Source: Hyalella azteca
Taxonomy: Eukaryota; Arthropoda; Malacostraca; Amphipoda; Hyalellidae
Length of the DNA: 64,000 nt
Direction of reading: 5' to 3'
Assembly: GCF_000764305.2 (NCBI RefSeq)
Contig: NW_025936659.1
Location: 124,001 to 188,000, forward strand
Shown: piece by piece, positions 47,001 to 59,689 of the stretch
Position numbering within the stretch: position 1 is the stretch's first letter
Layout: every line of letters begins with the position of its first letter
Made by a program: the position numbers and the translations under genes
Notes under the pieces: model-generated
Databases searched by the model: none
What the model saw: the letters and a program-made list of their open reading frames with translations, nothing else
Told to the model about the DNA's origin: nothing

Positions 47001-49761
47001 CTTCAGAACAAACCGGCGTTCCCGAGGTTCCGCTTCGATTAAGTTAAGACATGACGTTAGCATACATCTTACACAAGAGGACACTGAAGCTAGAAATATG
47101 AATGGGTACGATTTTGAGCGGAAACTTGGCGTGTATTTATGGCGAGTGTCAGTGAGATCGCGCAAAGTAATGTAACGATTGAATATGCTAATTTCCTGTT
47201 CGAATTAGAAAGAATGTATTTAAATATTCTTTTTTTTTGCTCTGAACAAACCTGCGTAGCCTGACTAGTTCGTTGATGCTTGGGGCGGTTTGGCTGCTTG
47301 GATTAACTAACCCCTTCGGCGAGGCGCAGTTCAGAAGGTTCCTTCTCTACGCGACGCTCGCTTCAGCAGAGTCCGTCGTTTGCGTGATCATATGGGCCCA
47401 GTCCCCTGTGTACCCACCCTTCCATGACAATGTGAGTATGGAACCAGTCCCCTGTGTACCCACCCTTCCATGACAATGTGAGTATGGGCCCAGTCCCCTG
47501 TGTACCCACCTTTCTATGACAATGTGAGTATGGGACCAGTCCCCTGTGTACCCACCTTTCAATGACAAGGTGAGTATGGGACCAGTCCCTTATGTACCCA
47601 CCTTTCCATGACAATGTGAGTATGGGCCCAGTCCCCTGTGTACCCACCTTTCCATGACAATGTGAGTATGGGCCCAGTCCCCTGTGTACCCACCTTTCCA
47701 TGACAATGTGAGTATGGGCCCAGTCCCCTGTGTACCCACCTTTCCATGACAATGTGAGTATGGGCCCAGTCCCCTGTGTACCCACTCTTCCATGACAATG
47801 TGAGTATGGGCCCAGTCCCCTGTGTGCCCACCTTTCCATGACAATGTGAGTATGGGCCCAGTCCCCTGTGTACCCACCTTTCAATGACAAGGTGACTATG
47901 GCGGTCATGGGCTTCCATGACGAGGTAGGCATTGGCTTCCATGACGAGGTAGGTATGGGCTTCCATGACGAGCTAGGTAGGTATGGGCTTCCATGACGAG
48001 GTAGGTATATGGGCTTCCATGGCGAGGTAGGTATGGGCTTCCATGACGAGCTAGGTAGGTATGGGCTTCCATGACGAGGTAGGTATGGGCTTCCATGACA
48101 AGGTATGTATGGGCTTCCATGACGAGGTAGGTATGGGCTTCCATGACGAGGTAGGCATTGGCTTCCATGACGAGGTAGGCATGGGCTTCCATGACGAGGT
48201 AGGTATGGGCTTCCATGACGAGCTAGGTAGGTATGGGCTTCCATGACAAGGTATGTATGGGCTTCCATGACGAGGTAGGTATGGGCTTCCATGACGAGGT
48301 AGGCATGGGCTTCCATGACGAGGTAGGTATGGGCTTCCATGACGAGGTAGGTATGTGCTTCCATGACGAGGTAGGCATGGGCTTCCATGACGAGGTAGGC
48401 ATTGGCTTCCATGACGAGGTAGGCATGGGCTTCCATGACGAGGTAGGCATTGGCTTCCATGACGAGGTAGGTATGGGCTTCCATGACGAGCTAGGTAGGT
48501 ATGGGCTTCCATGACGAGCTAGGTAGGTATGGGCTTCCATGACGAGGTAGGTATATGAGCTTCCATGGCGAGGTAGGTATGGGCTTCCATGACGAGCTAG
48601 GTAGGTATGGGCTTCCATGACGAGCTAGGTAGATATGGGCTTCCATGACGAGGTATGTATGGGCTTCCATGACGAGGTAGGTATGGGCTTCCATGACGAG
48701 GTAGGCATTGGCTTCCATGACGAGGTAGACATGTGCTTCCATGACGAGGTAGGTATGGGCTTCCATGACGAGGTAGGCATGGGCTTCCATGACGAGGTAG
48801 GCATGGGCTTCCATGACGAGGTAGGCATTGGCTTCCATGACGAGGTAGACATGTGCTTCCATGACGAGGTAGGTATGGGCTTCCATGACGAGGTAGGTAT
48901 GGGCTTCCATGACGAGGTAGGCATGGGCTTCCATGACGAGGTAGGCATTGGCTTCCATGACGAGGTAGGCATGGGCTTCCATGACGAGGTAGGCATGGGC
49001 TTCTATGACGAGGTAGGTATGGGCTTCCATGACGAGGTAGGTATATGGGCTTCCATGACAAGCAGGCGCAAGTTCCCCTAAGAGCATGGGTATGGGCTCC
49101 CATCCATCACTAAGTAACGACTTTCGTTATGAGGTGGACTGCTTGAAGTTGAAATTCCATTCACACATGAGCGTAACAGGTACTTAATTTCTCTTAAAAC
49201 TCATTACAAGTTCATGCAGCAAATTTCACTTCTATGCAGAACTGACGGATATACGAGATATTCGGTCAATTAAACTCGTAATTTTTTTACGAGTCAAATC
49301 GTAGAGTTTTTAAATATAAAAATTCATTGTAATTAAGAAACACACGCCTGAAAAATCGAATCAATCTTAATCCCATTCTCAATCGCTTCATTTCTTCCCA
49401 ATAAATAATCGCAATACATCATGCTGCTGTACCCCTGCAGGCGCCATTCGTCCTGCTCGGGACGTTTTTGCTGTGGTTAGCCTTCCATTGTACGCGGTAC
49501 GCCTTCTGCCACGCCAGCCAGCCGAAGGCGCCGTCTTACCGACAACTCTCGTGCTGCTCCAAAACCCCTGAAGGCATCACCGACGCCCTGCAGGTGCAGT
49601 TCTCCGGCACACAGGAGTGTGCAGCTCAAACTCAAGACCCCGAAGAAACCGTCCAGCTTTGCAATGATTCAAGCTGCCGAATAGACAGTGATGACCTAGA
49701 GGATATTGATGATCGCAGTGATGAACACGATGATGCTTGCCAAAATAATTGCAAGTACTAA
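44027..49761 (+). CDS. XK-related (XKR-like) multi-pass membrane protein, last 7 coding exons
   Basis: Exons: 44027-44228, 45056-45189, 45383-45482, 45770-45903, 46463-46592, 47260-47431, 49441-49761; all GT-AG and phase-matched, giving about 397 residues up to TAA. Hydrophobic segments are seen in each exon: MLFIPLMLFSYTFGYAVSVV, AVLLVLGHLTAGIVNVNLFL, LCDSLVCDLPFLVLLM, FFATLLLFASQLTFTASRVL, LGAVWLLGLTNPFG, FRRFLLYATLASAESVVCVI and PFVLLGTFLLWLAFHCTRYA. The order, the 'R..LLY......E' span and the late leucine-rich span followed by a tyrosine fit the XK/XKR family, some members of which act in phospholipid scrambling. No catalytic motif exists, so the family call is moderate. The C-terminal ~80 residues are cytoplasm-like, Cys- and Asp/Glu-rich (DSDDLEDIDDRSDEHDD). 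The N-terminal exon(s) are missing. ATTAAA at 49804 is a candidate poly(A) signal. Confidence 0.62.
47396..47892. repeat. 46-bp tandem array copying an XKR exon end and its splice donor (~11 copies)
   Basis: The exon ends CCCACCCTTCCATGACAAT|GTGAGT at 47431. The preceding exon sequence (cccagtcccctgtgtaccca) plus GTGAGTATG repeats about every 46 bp through the first 460 bp of the intron, with a few substitutions (Ac for Cc; 'aatgacaaggtgag' in some units). Nearly every unit keeps an intact GTGAGT. The unit length is not divisible by three, so decoy donors would frameshift the protein. Confidence 0.93.
47898..49066. repeat. 24-bp tandem array (~48 copies)
   Basis: The unit is gggcttccatgacgaggtag plus gtat or gcat, with occasional 28-bp units. 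It begins exactly where the 46-bp array ends and shares ttccatgac..., g.gtat, gggc with it, so it appears to derive from the 46-bp unit by losing the cccagtcccctgtgtacc part. Each unit holds GAG|GTAGGT, a donor-like word. Because 24 is a multiple of three, long frames open on both strands with 8-residue periods; these are artefacts. Confidence 0.93.
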
Positions 49762-52700
49762 ATACAACCTGACCAGTGTTTGGGAGAGAACGTACAGAGG
49801 CTAATTAAAATGTACTGTTATGTCTCCAGTCTTGAGTGTTCAATGGTTAGAGGTGAGCAAGACCCCAATATTTCAGTGTGTAGGTGGTAGAGATTTCTTG
49901 AGCGAGCTGTATTTATTTATACAACGCTCCATCTATCAATGACATGAATGTATTTGAATAATTACAATCACTAAAAGTTTCAATCACTTTGCAGTATTAG
50001 TAAACAGGATGCTGAGGGAACTGTACCGGATGCTGAGGAATTGGTATAAACTGTTTATGCTGAAGAAACACCCCAAACTGCATAAATTTTTCAGAAAGCC
50101 CCGAATTGAACATTGGTTCATGCACAAGTGTATATTGCCCAGTTGCTCGATCTTGCGACGAGACGATCTCGCGCCCAGAGGAGTGGAGGACATCTCGAAA
50201 CCACGCACGTAACCTTCCTATAATCTCTACTTCTTGCTATAAGCCCAATATTAAACTTATTTTCAAACTTAACAAATACGAAATAAGTGTAATACGATTT
50301 GACGTCAAATTTGCAGACAAAAATTACGTCTTCATAGAAGTCTGACCATTGACAACATATTCGATGTGACCATCTGTTGACACGCTCAAGTTAGTAAGTT
50401 GGCTGGCGGACAAACCTATTTTCTAGCATTACTCGTGCGATACTGAGTGTAGGTGTGCTGATTTAGCTTATTAAAGTTAATGGGCAGAAATAAAGATACA
50501 ATTGATCGGTAAACGTTTATGGTCACTATATATATTTAGTCCAATTTTTGTCCACCTGATTTTCGCAGGTCAGTGCGCTTATAGATAATCGAAAAGAGCT
50601 AACAGTCTTGAGCGGACGATGATATTGCTGCAGCAGAAGCTCCTTGATCTGCTTACGTATAGTGAAATCACCGTATTTATCTGGCAATTATACTTTGTTA
50701 GTAGGTAATTTTATTACTTAACATTAGTTATTTTTCATCATTATCAAAAAATCTTTTTTGACTTATTGAATCTAAAACCTTCAAGAAGCATCGTTGGATA
50801 CATTCAGGTTTACCTCGCGCCATTGGGTCATACATTACAGCGATGTTCGTGATGAGTTTACGACCGTCCCTGAGGGTGCGGTGTTACAGTGAGGTCCTCC
50901 ATACGATAGGGTTAGAGAAATAGTGCTATTAAACTTTGGAATTTTATAAATGCAATTTTGTGAGAAAGGCTAATTTCATTTCACAAAAGAAAGAAAGAAA
51001 GGCTAATTTCATGATAAGATTTGTTAGCATGTAAGACCTTGCCACTTCTATAAAGTTATAAAGTTTGTCACTGCTTCTGCATAGCGTGGACGACGAATTT
51101 ATTACCAAAAATTAACAGATATCCGATATTTGCTTTGGGTCGTAGAATCCTAAGATCAGCGTTAAAAAAAGCATTGTTCATTTAATTTTTTTCTGTTAAT
51201 ATTGATTCGTTGATGTCCTGTCCTGTTGATAATCATTGATAAGTGCTGGCAAAGGTGGCACTGATAAATAAGCGAATGTCGTTCGCTTTAATTATGTGAG
51301 ACACTTGGACGAGAAACCTGATGCAAACTTTGATGAATGTTCTGGGTTATTAAATGTTTAATAAAATGTAAATACTGTGTTATAGTCGTTATCATAATTT
51401 AATTTAGTTTAAATCCTTAGGGCACAAATATTCTCGGTTGTATACTGAGCTTTAAGCCTAAACTTCATATTTCGATTGTTGTAAATTAGTTGAATGAATT
51501 CAGTCACTTACAACTAACTGTATCAATCTAATTGAAAACTCTCAATTACATAAAAATCAACATCTCGATTCAAATGTAAACTGTAATTAAGCTTCACATT
51601 ACATTCCAAATGTACCACTGTATAGGCCTAATAACAATGTACTATCTATAATAATAGGTTTAATAGCCATCATTAGGATTTTTTATGACCGTATCCTAAT
51701 AGCTGGGCACAATATAGGGTGAGCAATATTTAGCATTATATTTTTTCCTGTGTAACAAAACTTCTGTAACGACATGATGAATATTTTACTTCCAGAAATG
51801 TATATGCAACTTTGGATGAAATCAAATTAAAGAAGCATAAATCAACTGTTGAGATATTTAATGCATGGTAAATCTAGACATTAAATTTAATTGACATGAA
51901 TACCCCCAGCATGGGATTTGTGACTGTCTTGAATGTGACTGTCTTTAGCTTGGAAATGGATAGAGGACATTAATTTCGACTTTCTTGGAGGGCATATTAA
52001 ATAAATCTTATTTGTACTAATTTTCTACTCATTATACTCACTAATTATAATTTAACCCGTATTTACTAAAACTCAATCTTAAAGCTTAGTTTCGCAAAAA
52101 CAATTATTTGAATTAGTAACGATATATATTGGTCTTCATATAATTAAATGGGTGTTTAATTTCATGTGCTGATAATTTGGAACTGCAGAGAAAGCGGCCA
52201 TCGCATTGCTGCATTATATATGAAACGCAGCGCCTAGTAATGATTCTGGCGAAAGATTTGCCGTCGTCGAACAAACGAAGCAAATGGAAATCTGAACATT
52301 TCAGCTACTCTCTCGAAAATTATTTCTAGAAAGTTTAGCTACGCCGGAACGTTAACTTCTTCGACCTCTTGAGCTCGTAGCGGCTGCCTATACGACCTCG
52401 AAGAACGTGCCCGTGTAAGCGCTTCCTCGAACACAATTTTGCCGATCACAATCCGGTCACTGCGGCGAAGTGCGTAGTTTTCCAAAAACATTTGTAGTAG
52501 GATTTTGTACAGCGAATAGTGATCCAGAAGCCATACATTAATGACTGCGAACGGTTCATCAAATGGAATAATAGCATTAAGCAAGCAATTGTTGTATTAT
52601 AAAAACATTCAAATAATATACAAGCACATATATAGAAATACAGCAAAATGCAAAAAATAAACTACAAAGTAATTTATAAGCCCCAAACTGAAACAAAGCA

Positions 52701-54198
52701 TTTTGGCCTGGTGTATACAGTATACATATCGTTCAATTGACGTCAATGGACCCAATAATACACGTAAATTGTACTAGGACTGCATTCTGCCACCCTGTAA
52801 AAAACGTGCACAAAACTTTAATATGTATTTAAGAGCGTTTATTACGCAACATATTGCGAAACCACGAGTACCTCAGTATATCGCCAAATCATTTGACAAT
52901 ATCATGAAGTTTAGAGCGAGGCAAGCAGGTTCGCAGTTCGCACAACGCCCTACAAAGTTACGGAACACTTCTCCGGCCATTTTCCGTGGCGCGAAGTACA
53001 TTACTTCAACAAATATTCTTGTAGGGCAATTTTCCCCAGGAAAAAACTCTTATTATTTGCTCATAAACACGCGAGTTAGTTTAGCGATTTTGGGCGGCTC
53101 AATCTTTATAACCGCCCAAAATAATTTATATATTCTAATGCCTATAACATTGCGAAAAGTCTCCGTCTTTCGCGAAACTAATCAGTTTGAATCTACTTGA
53201 ATCGTGCGGATTTCCGTCTATGACAATATTACGACCTCTGCCATGGTTGAATATCTGGAAGAATAGCCACGATACGCAGCGGGAGTCGTGGTAGATGAAC
53301 TCGTGGTTCACTCTTACATCATGCATATTATGCCAGACGTATAATAACTTTAATAATAACCGGATTAATAGATTACAAGTAAAATATTAATCATTTTTCC
53401 TGGTACATACAGAGAGAAGCATTAATTTTCAAGAACTACCTCGCTCTCATGACGCGAAAGGGAAAATATATTTTTGATACTTAATAAATAAATAAATTGT
53501 TGTGTCATTATAATGATTCACTACGTTGGCAATTGTCCATATACCTTGTATTTAATCATCGATACACTGAAGGGCAGACTGACTCAATTCAGTTAATCAA
53601 TTAATTATTCCTTAGGTAAATAGGGATAATTGATTGGCATAAGAGTTAAACTTTCGGTGTTTGGCTCGTGTTGTAATTGCTACAAGTTGGTTATCCTGAC
53701 AAGCTCTTTTCTCCGTGTGTGAAGTGATCGATGGTTTACAACATGGATAAAATGTATAGCCTCGAAAGCCGGAACCGTCTTCGCTGCAGTAGGCAACAGC
53801 TTCAATATCTGATAAACTTATCAATACTGATAGGTGCTATTCCTGGCGATCTGTCGCAACTCAGCCGAAAGACAAGAGCCTAATGTCTTAATAAATCGAT
53901 ACTGTTATTCAACTTTTACCGTTAAGTTACAAGAAAACTGATCTGTGTTTACATCAAAGTTCAATGTTCACTCCTTTTTAACGCGGATTAACCAGCACGG
54001 AAATTCTGTGCAACACTTGAGGGAATTAAGTAAACACTATTCTCGGTTAACTTAACCGCAGTGCTACATGACCGCAGAAGTCCAGATGGAAAATCAAGAA
54101 TATTCACTTGGAAGTTCGGCATCAACTTTTCTCTGGCCTAATCTCACATCTCATTGCTAAGATTAAACTGCTTCGAACAATGTGATCACAGCGTCTGT
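49762..54198. other. Mostly non-coding; two unexplained frames
   Basis: No gene can be assigned. Two stretches look less random: minus 52568-52339 (NVWLLDHYSLYKILL... then RRSDRIVIGKIVFEEAL, ending at a stop) with a possible acceptor ttcgcag at about 52551, and plus 52823-53200, a 125-codon frame whose opposite strand is also partly open. Neither has convincing splice partners. They could be decayed transposon or unrecognised exons. Confidence 0.25.
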
Positions 54199-54199
54199 G

Positions 54200-54207
54200 T
54201 ATAAATA
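54200..54207 (+). promoter_or_regulatory. Candidate TATA box for the Spire-like gene
   Basis: TATAAATA lies 178 nt before the ATG at 54385, in a GC-richer stretch than its surroundings. The position fits a transcription start near 54230. No independent support. Confidence 0.35.
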
Positions 54208-54384
54208 AGTTCGACGATCGGTGTAGAATATGTGAGAAACGTTTCATTGACTTCTAATACCCACAGTACGTTTAAACGTTGGAAGTGATGAGTCAGATAG
54301 CGCACGCGCAGTGTGGATTGCCGTTGCGTTTCGGCTCAGAAGTTAGGAAACACTCAGTGCCGGTCGACAAGTGCTCGAGATAGG

Positions 54385-54664
54385 ATGGGTGACACTGCGG
54401 CTCGCAGTATTCTCGATCACCGAGGCTGTGTTGATCTTGAAACGATTTTGGTGAAATTTGGAGCCCCAATCTCAGAAGAAAGAGCTTGGGCTATTTGTTA
54501 CTCAGCAGTGAAGTGTTATTTAGAATTAGATAGCCAAGATAAATCCCAAAGTGCAATAGTAACAAGTTTACAAGATTTAATACTACATAAAGATGGATTT
54601 GTTCACCGGGATACATTTCTGGCGCCTGCTGGCTCCATTGCTCTGGACGGTGCAACGTGTACAG
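54385..54664 (+). CDS. KIND-domain protein, first coding exon (Spire-like)
   Basis: From the first ATG in frame the exon encodes 93 residues and ends ACGTGTACAG|GTCAGT in phase 1. Residues ~13-37 read VDLETILVKFGAPISEE then RAWAICYSAV, which is the start of a KIND domain as in Spire ('L.LE.IL....PI.EE.AWA.CY'). Residues ~70-82 (LILHKDGFVHRDTFLAPAG) match the later KIND strand ending in LAPA. Spire proteins nucleate actin with formins and recognise them through KIND. The WH2 and FYVE-related parts must be on later exons outside the window. Other KIND proteins (very-KIND, PTPN13-like) are possible but fit less well. Confidence 0.78.
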
Positions 54665-57600
54665 GTCAGTAGTGTCCTGTGAAATTAATGGTCCATTCAT
54701 GCTACTTTAATTAATGGCCCATTCATGGCATTTATTTCCCCCTTGAAGTGCTCTGGTTAATGGGTTCCTGGACTGGAAAATTTGGAAGTTTACTTTAATC
54801 CACGCGATGACTGATGAGGACATGTAATCGACATCCGAAGTAAATAACTGCTCGCGGCTTATTGCTTAATTAAATTATCACGTCTTTATACTTGCTGGAA
54901 ATTTGTTCAGAATTTTCTAGACCTTTCACTTAATTTAACCGCTTTAATAAATATCAGGGCAAGCTCACTAAATTTAAATCGTGAATGATCTTTTTTTGTT
55001 ATAGATTAGTTAGTGCTGTGTTCCTTTTTCTCCTTTCAAATTCTATACCTGGGTAAATTTTATACACGATTCATTTAGCCCAGGGTATAAACTTGCAAAT
55101 TGCAATTATGTCAGTTTATGTATGCTCAGGAAGCTTTCAAAACTATTAATTTTCTATAAATGGATTAAGTATTAATTGGAATAAGTATTAAGGAGTAGAA
55201 TTATATTAAAGTCACGGGCTGGCGGATGAGACATTAGTTCGTGTGGTATGCGTCTCTCACTCACCCCTGACCTCTGGCGCTTTTCGGCCCAATTTTTAGT
55301 ATTATTGCCGCCGTCACTCCGAGCTAATGGTTATATGCTTCAATGGGGATTGGAATTTATCACAGTAATTAGTATTAGTTTGATATAATAATTTCGAGTA
55401 TTTTGAACGAACTAAAGCTTTTTAACTTACTAAGGATAATAATTTCATTAAGAGGTTGAAAAATAGGGTTCTGACTCCTGCTGTTTAGTGTTCACTCTCT
55501 AAAATACTCTAATGTATCGAAATTCCAGATTTGTGAGGAGAAAATACGTGGGTTCCCTTCAAGAAGAGAATTACTTTTGAAAAATTGCAAAATTTTTCAA
55601 TTTCAGAGCAGACAATTTTATTTTGATTCAATTTCCTGGCATTGTAGATGTTTCTTCTATGCTCTTTTTGTAAGTGAATGGTAAGTTGCGATACTTTCAC
55701 CATGCACTACCTAACAAATTAGGATACGTTTATTGGAATACCGATTTCATTAACATGAGTTGCCATTGTATATGGATATATAACCGTCTATGATGGATCG
55801 CGAAAATGGTCTTCTTAATTATTCCTTTTGCAGAATTACAAAAGTTACATTTATTTGGTGTAGAATTGCTTTCTCTGTTACCTCCGATTTTATGTGCATG
55901 CAGGATTACTTCTCGCCTAGTAAACTAAGTGGAATAAATTGTATGAAGGCATGATTGTAATGACAAGCGTTCCGTGATTCTGCTTACATTAAAATATTAC
56001 ATTTCGTCAGAATAATGGTTATGAAGATTTGCTACTTGCATAACAATGACGTGCATATGATTAAAAAAATGACTGGCGCGTAAATTGCAAGTCTTTGAAA
56101 AATAAGACGGTAGTCGCGTTATTTAACATTTCGGATGAGAATGGATTCGAGCAGAAATTTTTAGGAATAAAGAATTGAATTTTTGCCAAGTTCAAGTTTG
56201 TCGAAATTCACCTTGGTTAAACCTAGTCTAACGCTACGGAAATTCCGTCTGATAATTTTTTAACAACTTCTCTCGCAGCCGATCATTCCCCGAATGTAAT
56301 TAGATAACAAATAAGCCGCAGTGAGGTTTATAAATTCCAATTATGATGCAGGCAAGGATAATTCAAGGTTTATATATAATCAATAAATGAATGGATGTTT
56401 CGAAAGTACAAGTTCGGAGGTTTTGGGCAAGGTGAGGAGCGGTCAGGTACGTATACCAGGCAGCGTTAGACCACCCGCGGCCGCTGTTGCCGAGATCGTA
56501 GCCAGCAGTTAACTTGGGCCATACTTTCAAAACTCGCTAAGTGAACGTAAGTACTGACGCTCTATTTCCTTGTCTATGATTGGTGGATTTTGCTTGACAG
56601 GCCGTCAATGATTGGCTGATGAACTTACGATCTCTTAAAATTTTTTTTAAGTATAGGCAGGCTTGTCCCGCAGTCGCGCGTCCTGTACTGGCGCTTTGCT
56701 TGCCTACGCAATGCTACGCAATCACGCCCGCTTTGGATGAGGAGAAAGCCTCGTTCCGGCGCTTAGTATTGGAATTTTCGTGCATGATGATGGTGTTTCG
56801 AAGCTTTTGGGCGGCTGTACCTCCAACACTTCATTGGGGTTTTGGAAGTCAAAATTCAGACGGTATCATTAGCTCCGGTTATTTAAAGCTTGAAAATTTT
56901 CTGTGGAGTTATGTTTACTTTGTTCAAGATAACGGGTTAATTAAAAATCATTTTAGTGAGAAAGGAACTAATTAGGATTGCTTATGTGTGAGTAATATTC
57001 GAGAACAGTAATTTTTAAACCAGGTGAGTTGACATCAAATATTTACTTATTGTATCACAGGTGCAAGTACTGACTTCTTTTATTTCAATGACTCAACGCA
57101 AGAGTTACCTAGTAAGTAAACATGACCATGAAACTTGTAATCATGAATGCAATCCTGGATGATTCCTCATTTATTATATTCATTTAATACTGCTAGTAGG
57201 GAGTAAATATTACCAATTAAATATACCAGGGACCATATGACGCAATCATGCTTATGATCGTGGAGTAAATTAGTGTAGCATTTTATTACCTGCATCGGGA
57301 ATATCAGCGGTTTATGACGGTTAATTTTACAAGTGAATAAATTAGAAGGTTAACTGCGCTTTGGCAGCGTTGAAATATCAGACTAATACGATGTGCGTTG
57401 TTGAGATGTAATGAACGGTTTACAATTTCCTCGATGAGTTACGATGATGAGAGTTACGATTAAGTAATCTGTATAGGCTCCGTTATCGCCGTATCCTTAA
57501 CCCACCAAATCGAAGGCCTAAACTTGAAAAAATCTCCGTTAATTCTCTGATAACAGAAACTGCTTAAACCCTGTGCTATTGTTAAGCTACTTTACGCTCT

Positions 57601-57700
57601 CGGTATACGTACCAAGTTTGACCCATTGAAGAAGTTCATTTAAAAATCTCTAGATGATTGATTTTCGACTGATTTCGATCAAAATGATTTTCTACCGTGA
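54665..57700 (+). other. Presumed first intron of the Spire-like gene, proximal part
   Basis: No further KIND-domain exon was recognised. A GC-richer patch at 56440-56850 contains a plus-strand frame after a possible acceptor at about 56672 (VARPVLALCLPTQCY...), but no clear donor and no family match. It also contains a gcggccgc site. Otherwise AT-rich. Confidence 0.3.
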
Positions 57701-57710
57701 GTGATGAAGC

Positions 57711-57884
57711 ATGGCGTGCGACGGCTGTACGTGTGATGATCAGAACGAAGCCTCGTCAGACAGCGCGTCTCGTGAGAGAGAAGACAAAGGAAGAAAGAGA
57801 GAGAAAAAAAGTCTAGTCTTGGCGGAAATTCTTCTGGGAGTCAGCAGCTCTGTCAGAGAAACCATGCCTAAGGCTTTTGCTTAA
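57711..57884 (+). CDS. Short ORF, 57 residues, doubtful
   Basis: The frame begins with an ATG, MACDGCTCDDQNEASSDSAS, continues with a charged run (REREDKGRKREKK), then AEILLGVSSSV, and ends TAA. It is GC-richer than its neighbours and could be part of an alternative first exon, but no homology or splice support is seen. Confidence 0.15.
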   Translation: MACDGCTCDDQNEASSDSASREREDKGRKREKKSLVLAEILLGVSSSVRETMPKAFA

Positions 57885-58035
57885 CTTCGGCCGGGAGGAA
57901 TTTTCTGAAGAGTTCTCTGAGTAGAGTGTTCGTTTTGTCCTGGTGACACTGAGTGAACGTTTGTCCTTCTTGACGTTACTTGTAAATTATTCTTACCTTC
58001 CTAAAAAGTTAAGAAAAAGGACATGATATCATCAT

Positions 58036-58450
58036 CATCATCATCATGGTGATGGGTAATTAAATCATCATGATGGGATGGGTAAATAAATCATGGTGAT
58101 AAGATATGTAATTAAATCGTGGTTATGGGATGGATAATTATATAAATCATGATGATGGGATGGGTAATCAAATCATGGTGATTGGATGGGTAATCAAATC
58201 ATGGTGATTGGATGGGTAATTAAATCATGGTGATGGGATGGGTATTCAAATCATGGTGATTGGATGGGTAATAAAATCGTTATGATGGGATGGGTAATTA
58301 AATCATTACAATGGGATGCGTAATTAAATCATGGTGATGGATGAGTAATTAAATCATAGTGATGGGATGGGTAATTAAATCATTACAATGGGATGCGTAA
58401 TTAAATCATGGTGATGGATGAGTAATTAAATCATGGTGATGGGATGGGTA
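58036..58450. repeat. ~26-bp minisatellite (about 15 copies)
   Basis: The unit is aaatcatggtgatgggatgg plus gtaatt, with variants (gattgg, ttacaatg, cgtaat). It starts in a (atc)n run. It lies in the presumed Spire-like intron. Confidence 0.9.
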
Positions 58451-59118
58451 GACATTTTACAGTGTAGTCAGTGTCATGGGGTGATTATATTCTTATAGTC
58501 TTTTCAGCGTTGAACGAATTTCACGCTGAAAATTTAATATAGGCTGAGTCGTTTATGTTTTATTTTTATCTAGTTTATCTCATGTTCATGTGTGAATGAA
58601 AAGTTCTCAATAAATTGTCGGGAATCAATTAATCGTTTTGCCTGTGACTCGTACAAATTACAGCTACCTTACCGTTTTGTTCCAGCTCCTCCCAGAGACC
58701 AAAATATTATTATATGTAGTATTGTGGTTGAAATGCGGAAAGAATATATGAGCTTTTAAGCGCAAAATTTATTGATAATGTTGCAAAGCTTCCAGTTCGC
58801 TCGATAATTAATAATGTGTTGTATTTGAAACGTAGTAGTGTTATTATAAAATGTCCTTGAAAACCTCGTTATCAAACTTTCAAATCGTAATAAAATTATA
58901 AAACGCCAAATGGAGAATAACCATGAAAATATTATAGTAAGAATTGCTCCCTGGTCCTCTATAAAAAACTTCTGCCTTATCATATTAAAATATATACATA
59001 TATGTGTACAAAAAATGTTCTGATGATGCTTCTGGCAACGTTATTTTGCAATATTCTTTGCAATCACGCACTGAGAATTTCTCATAATTTGACGGTACGG
59101 CACCTCATTTGCAGACCA

Positions 59119-59183
59119 ATAACACTACTTATCTTACGTTATTTCAGCCCTATAACACTACTTATCTTACGTTATTTCAGCCC
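59119..59183. repeat. 33-bp tandem duplication
   Basis: ataacactacttatcttacg followed by ttatttcagccc occurs twice in succession, separated by one base. Confidence 0.85.
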
Positions 59184-59689
59184 CATAAAAGGGTCGAGCT
59201 TTTTAGTTGATAGCTTCAGCTGCATAATCTCACGATACCGCAGAGATTATCTCACCAGACCACGAAACTATTGCGCCAGAGGAGCTTAATTCTGAAGACG
59301 AGAACGCTTTTAAAAGGCTTAGTGATGATTAAACTAAAGCTGCTATTTTGATGTTATAAACTATCGCCATTACTCGAGGCAAAGCACCATTACTTATACG
59401 AAAAGAATGAACGTTCCGGCCTTCACGCTCTCAAAGGCTTGTCTGCACCGAGCGCAATCTCGTGTGTTCTGCAGGCGCTGCTTTCAGACAAGCTTACCTA
59501 CAGTATATATAATGCCGTGCACTGTGGTTGCCTTCATTAATTTATCATCTACATCGCACTCATTGTGAAGGCCTGCTGGTCTGTGCAGTTACGATGTCGT
59601 CAGAAAGGTTTGCACATATTTATCTCTTTTTCGATCTCGACCAATTCGATGAATTCTAGTGACTATTAGGCAAGTCGTAGTTTTGTATG

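Noticed and set aside
47363..49103. Long repetitive frames on both strands, up to 373 codons
   Set aside because: They are forced open by the 24-bp period (multiple of three) and the 46-bp array; they lie in an XKR intron and contain only the repeat.
56619..56975. 118-codon plus frame as a second KIND exon
   Set aside because: An acceptor is possible but no good donor exists and the expected KIND motifs after LAPA are not present.
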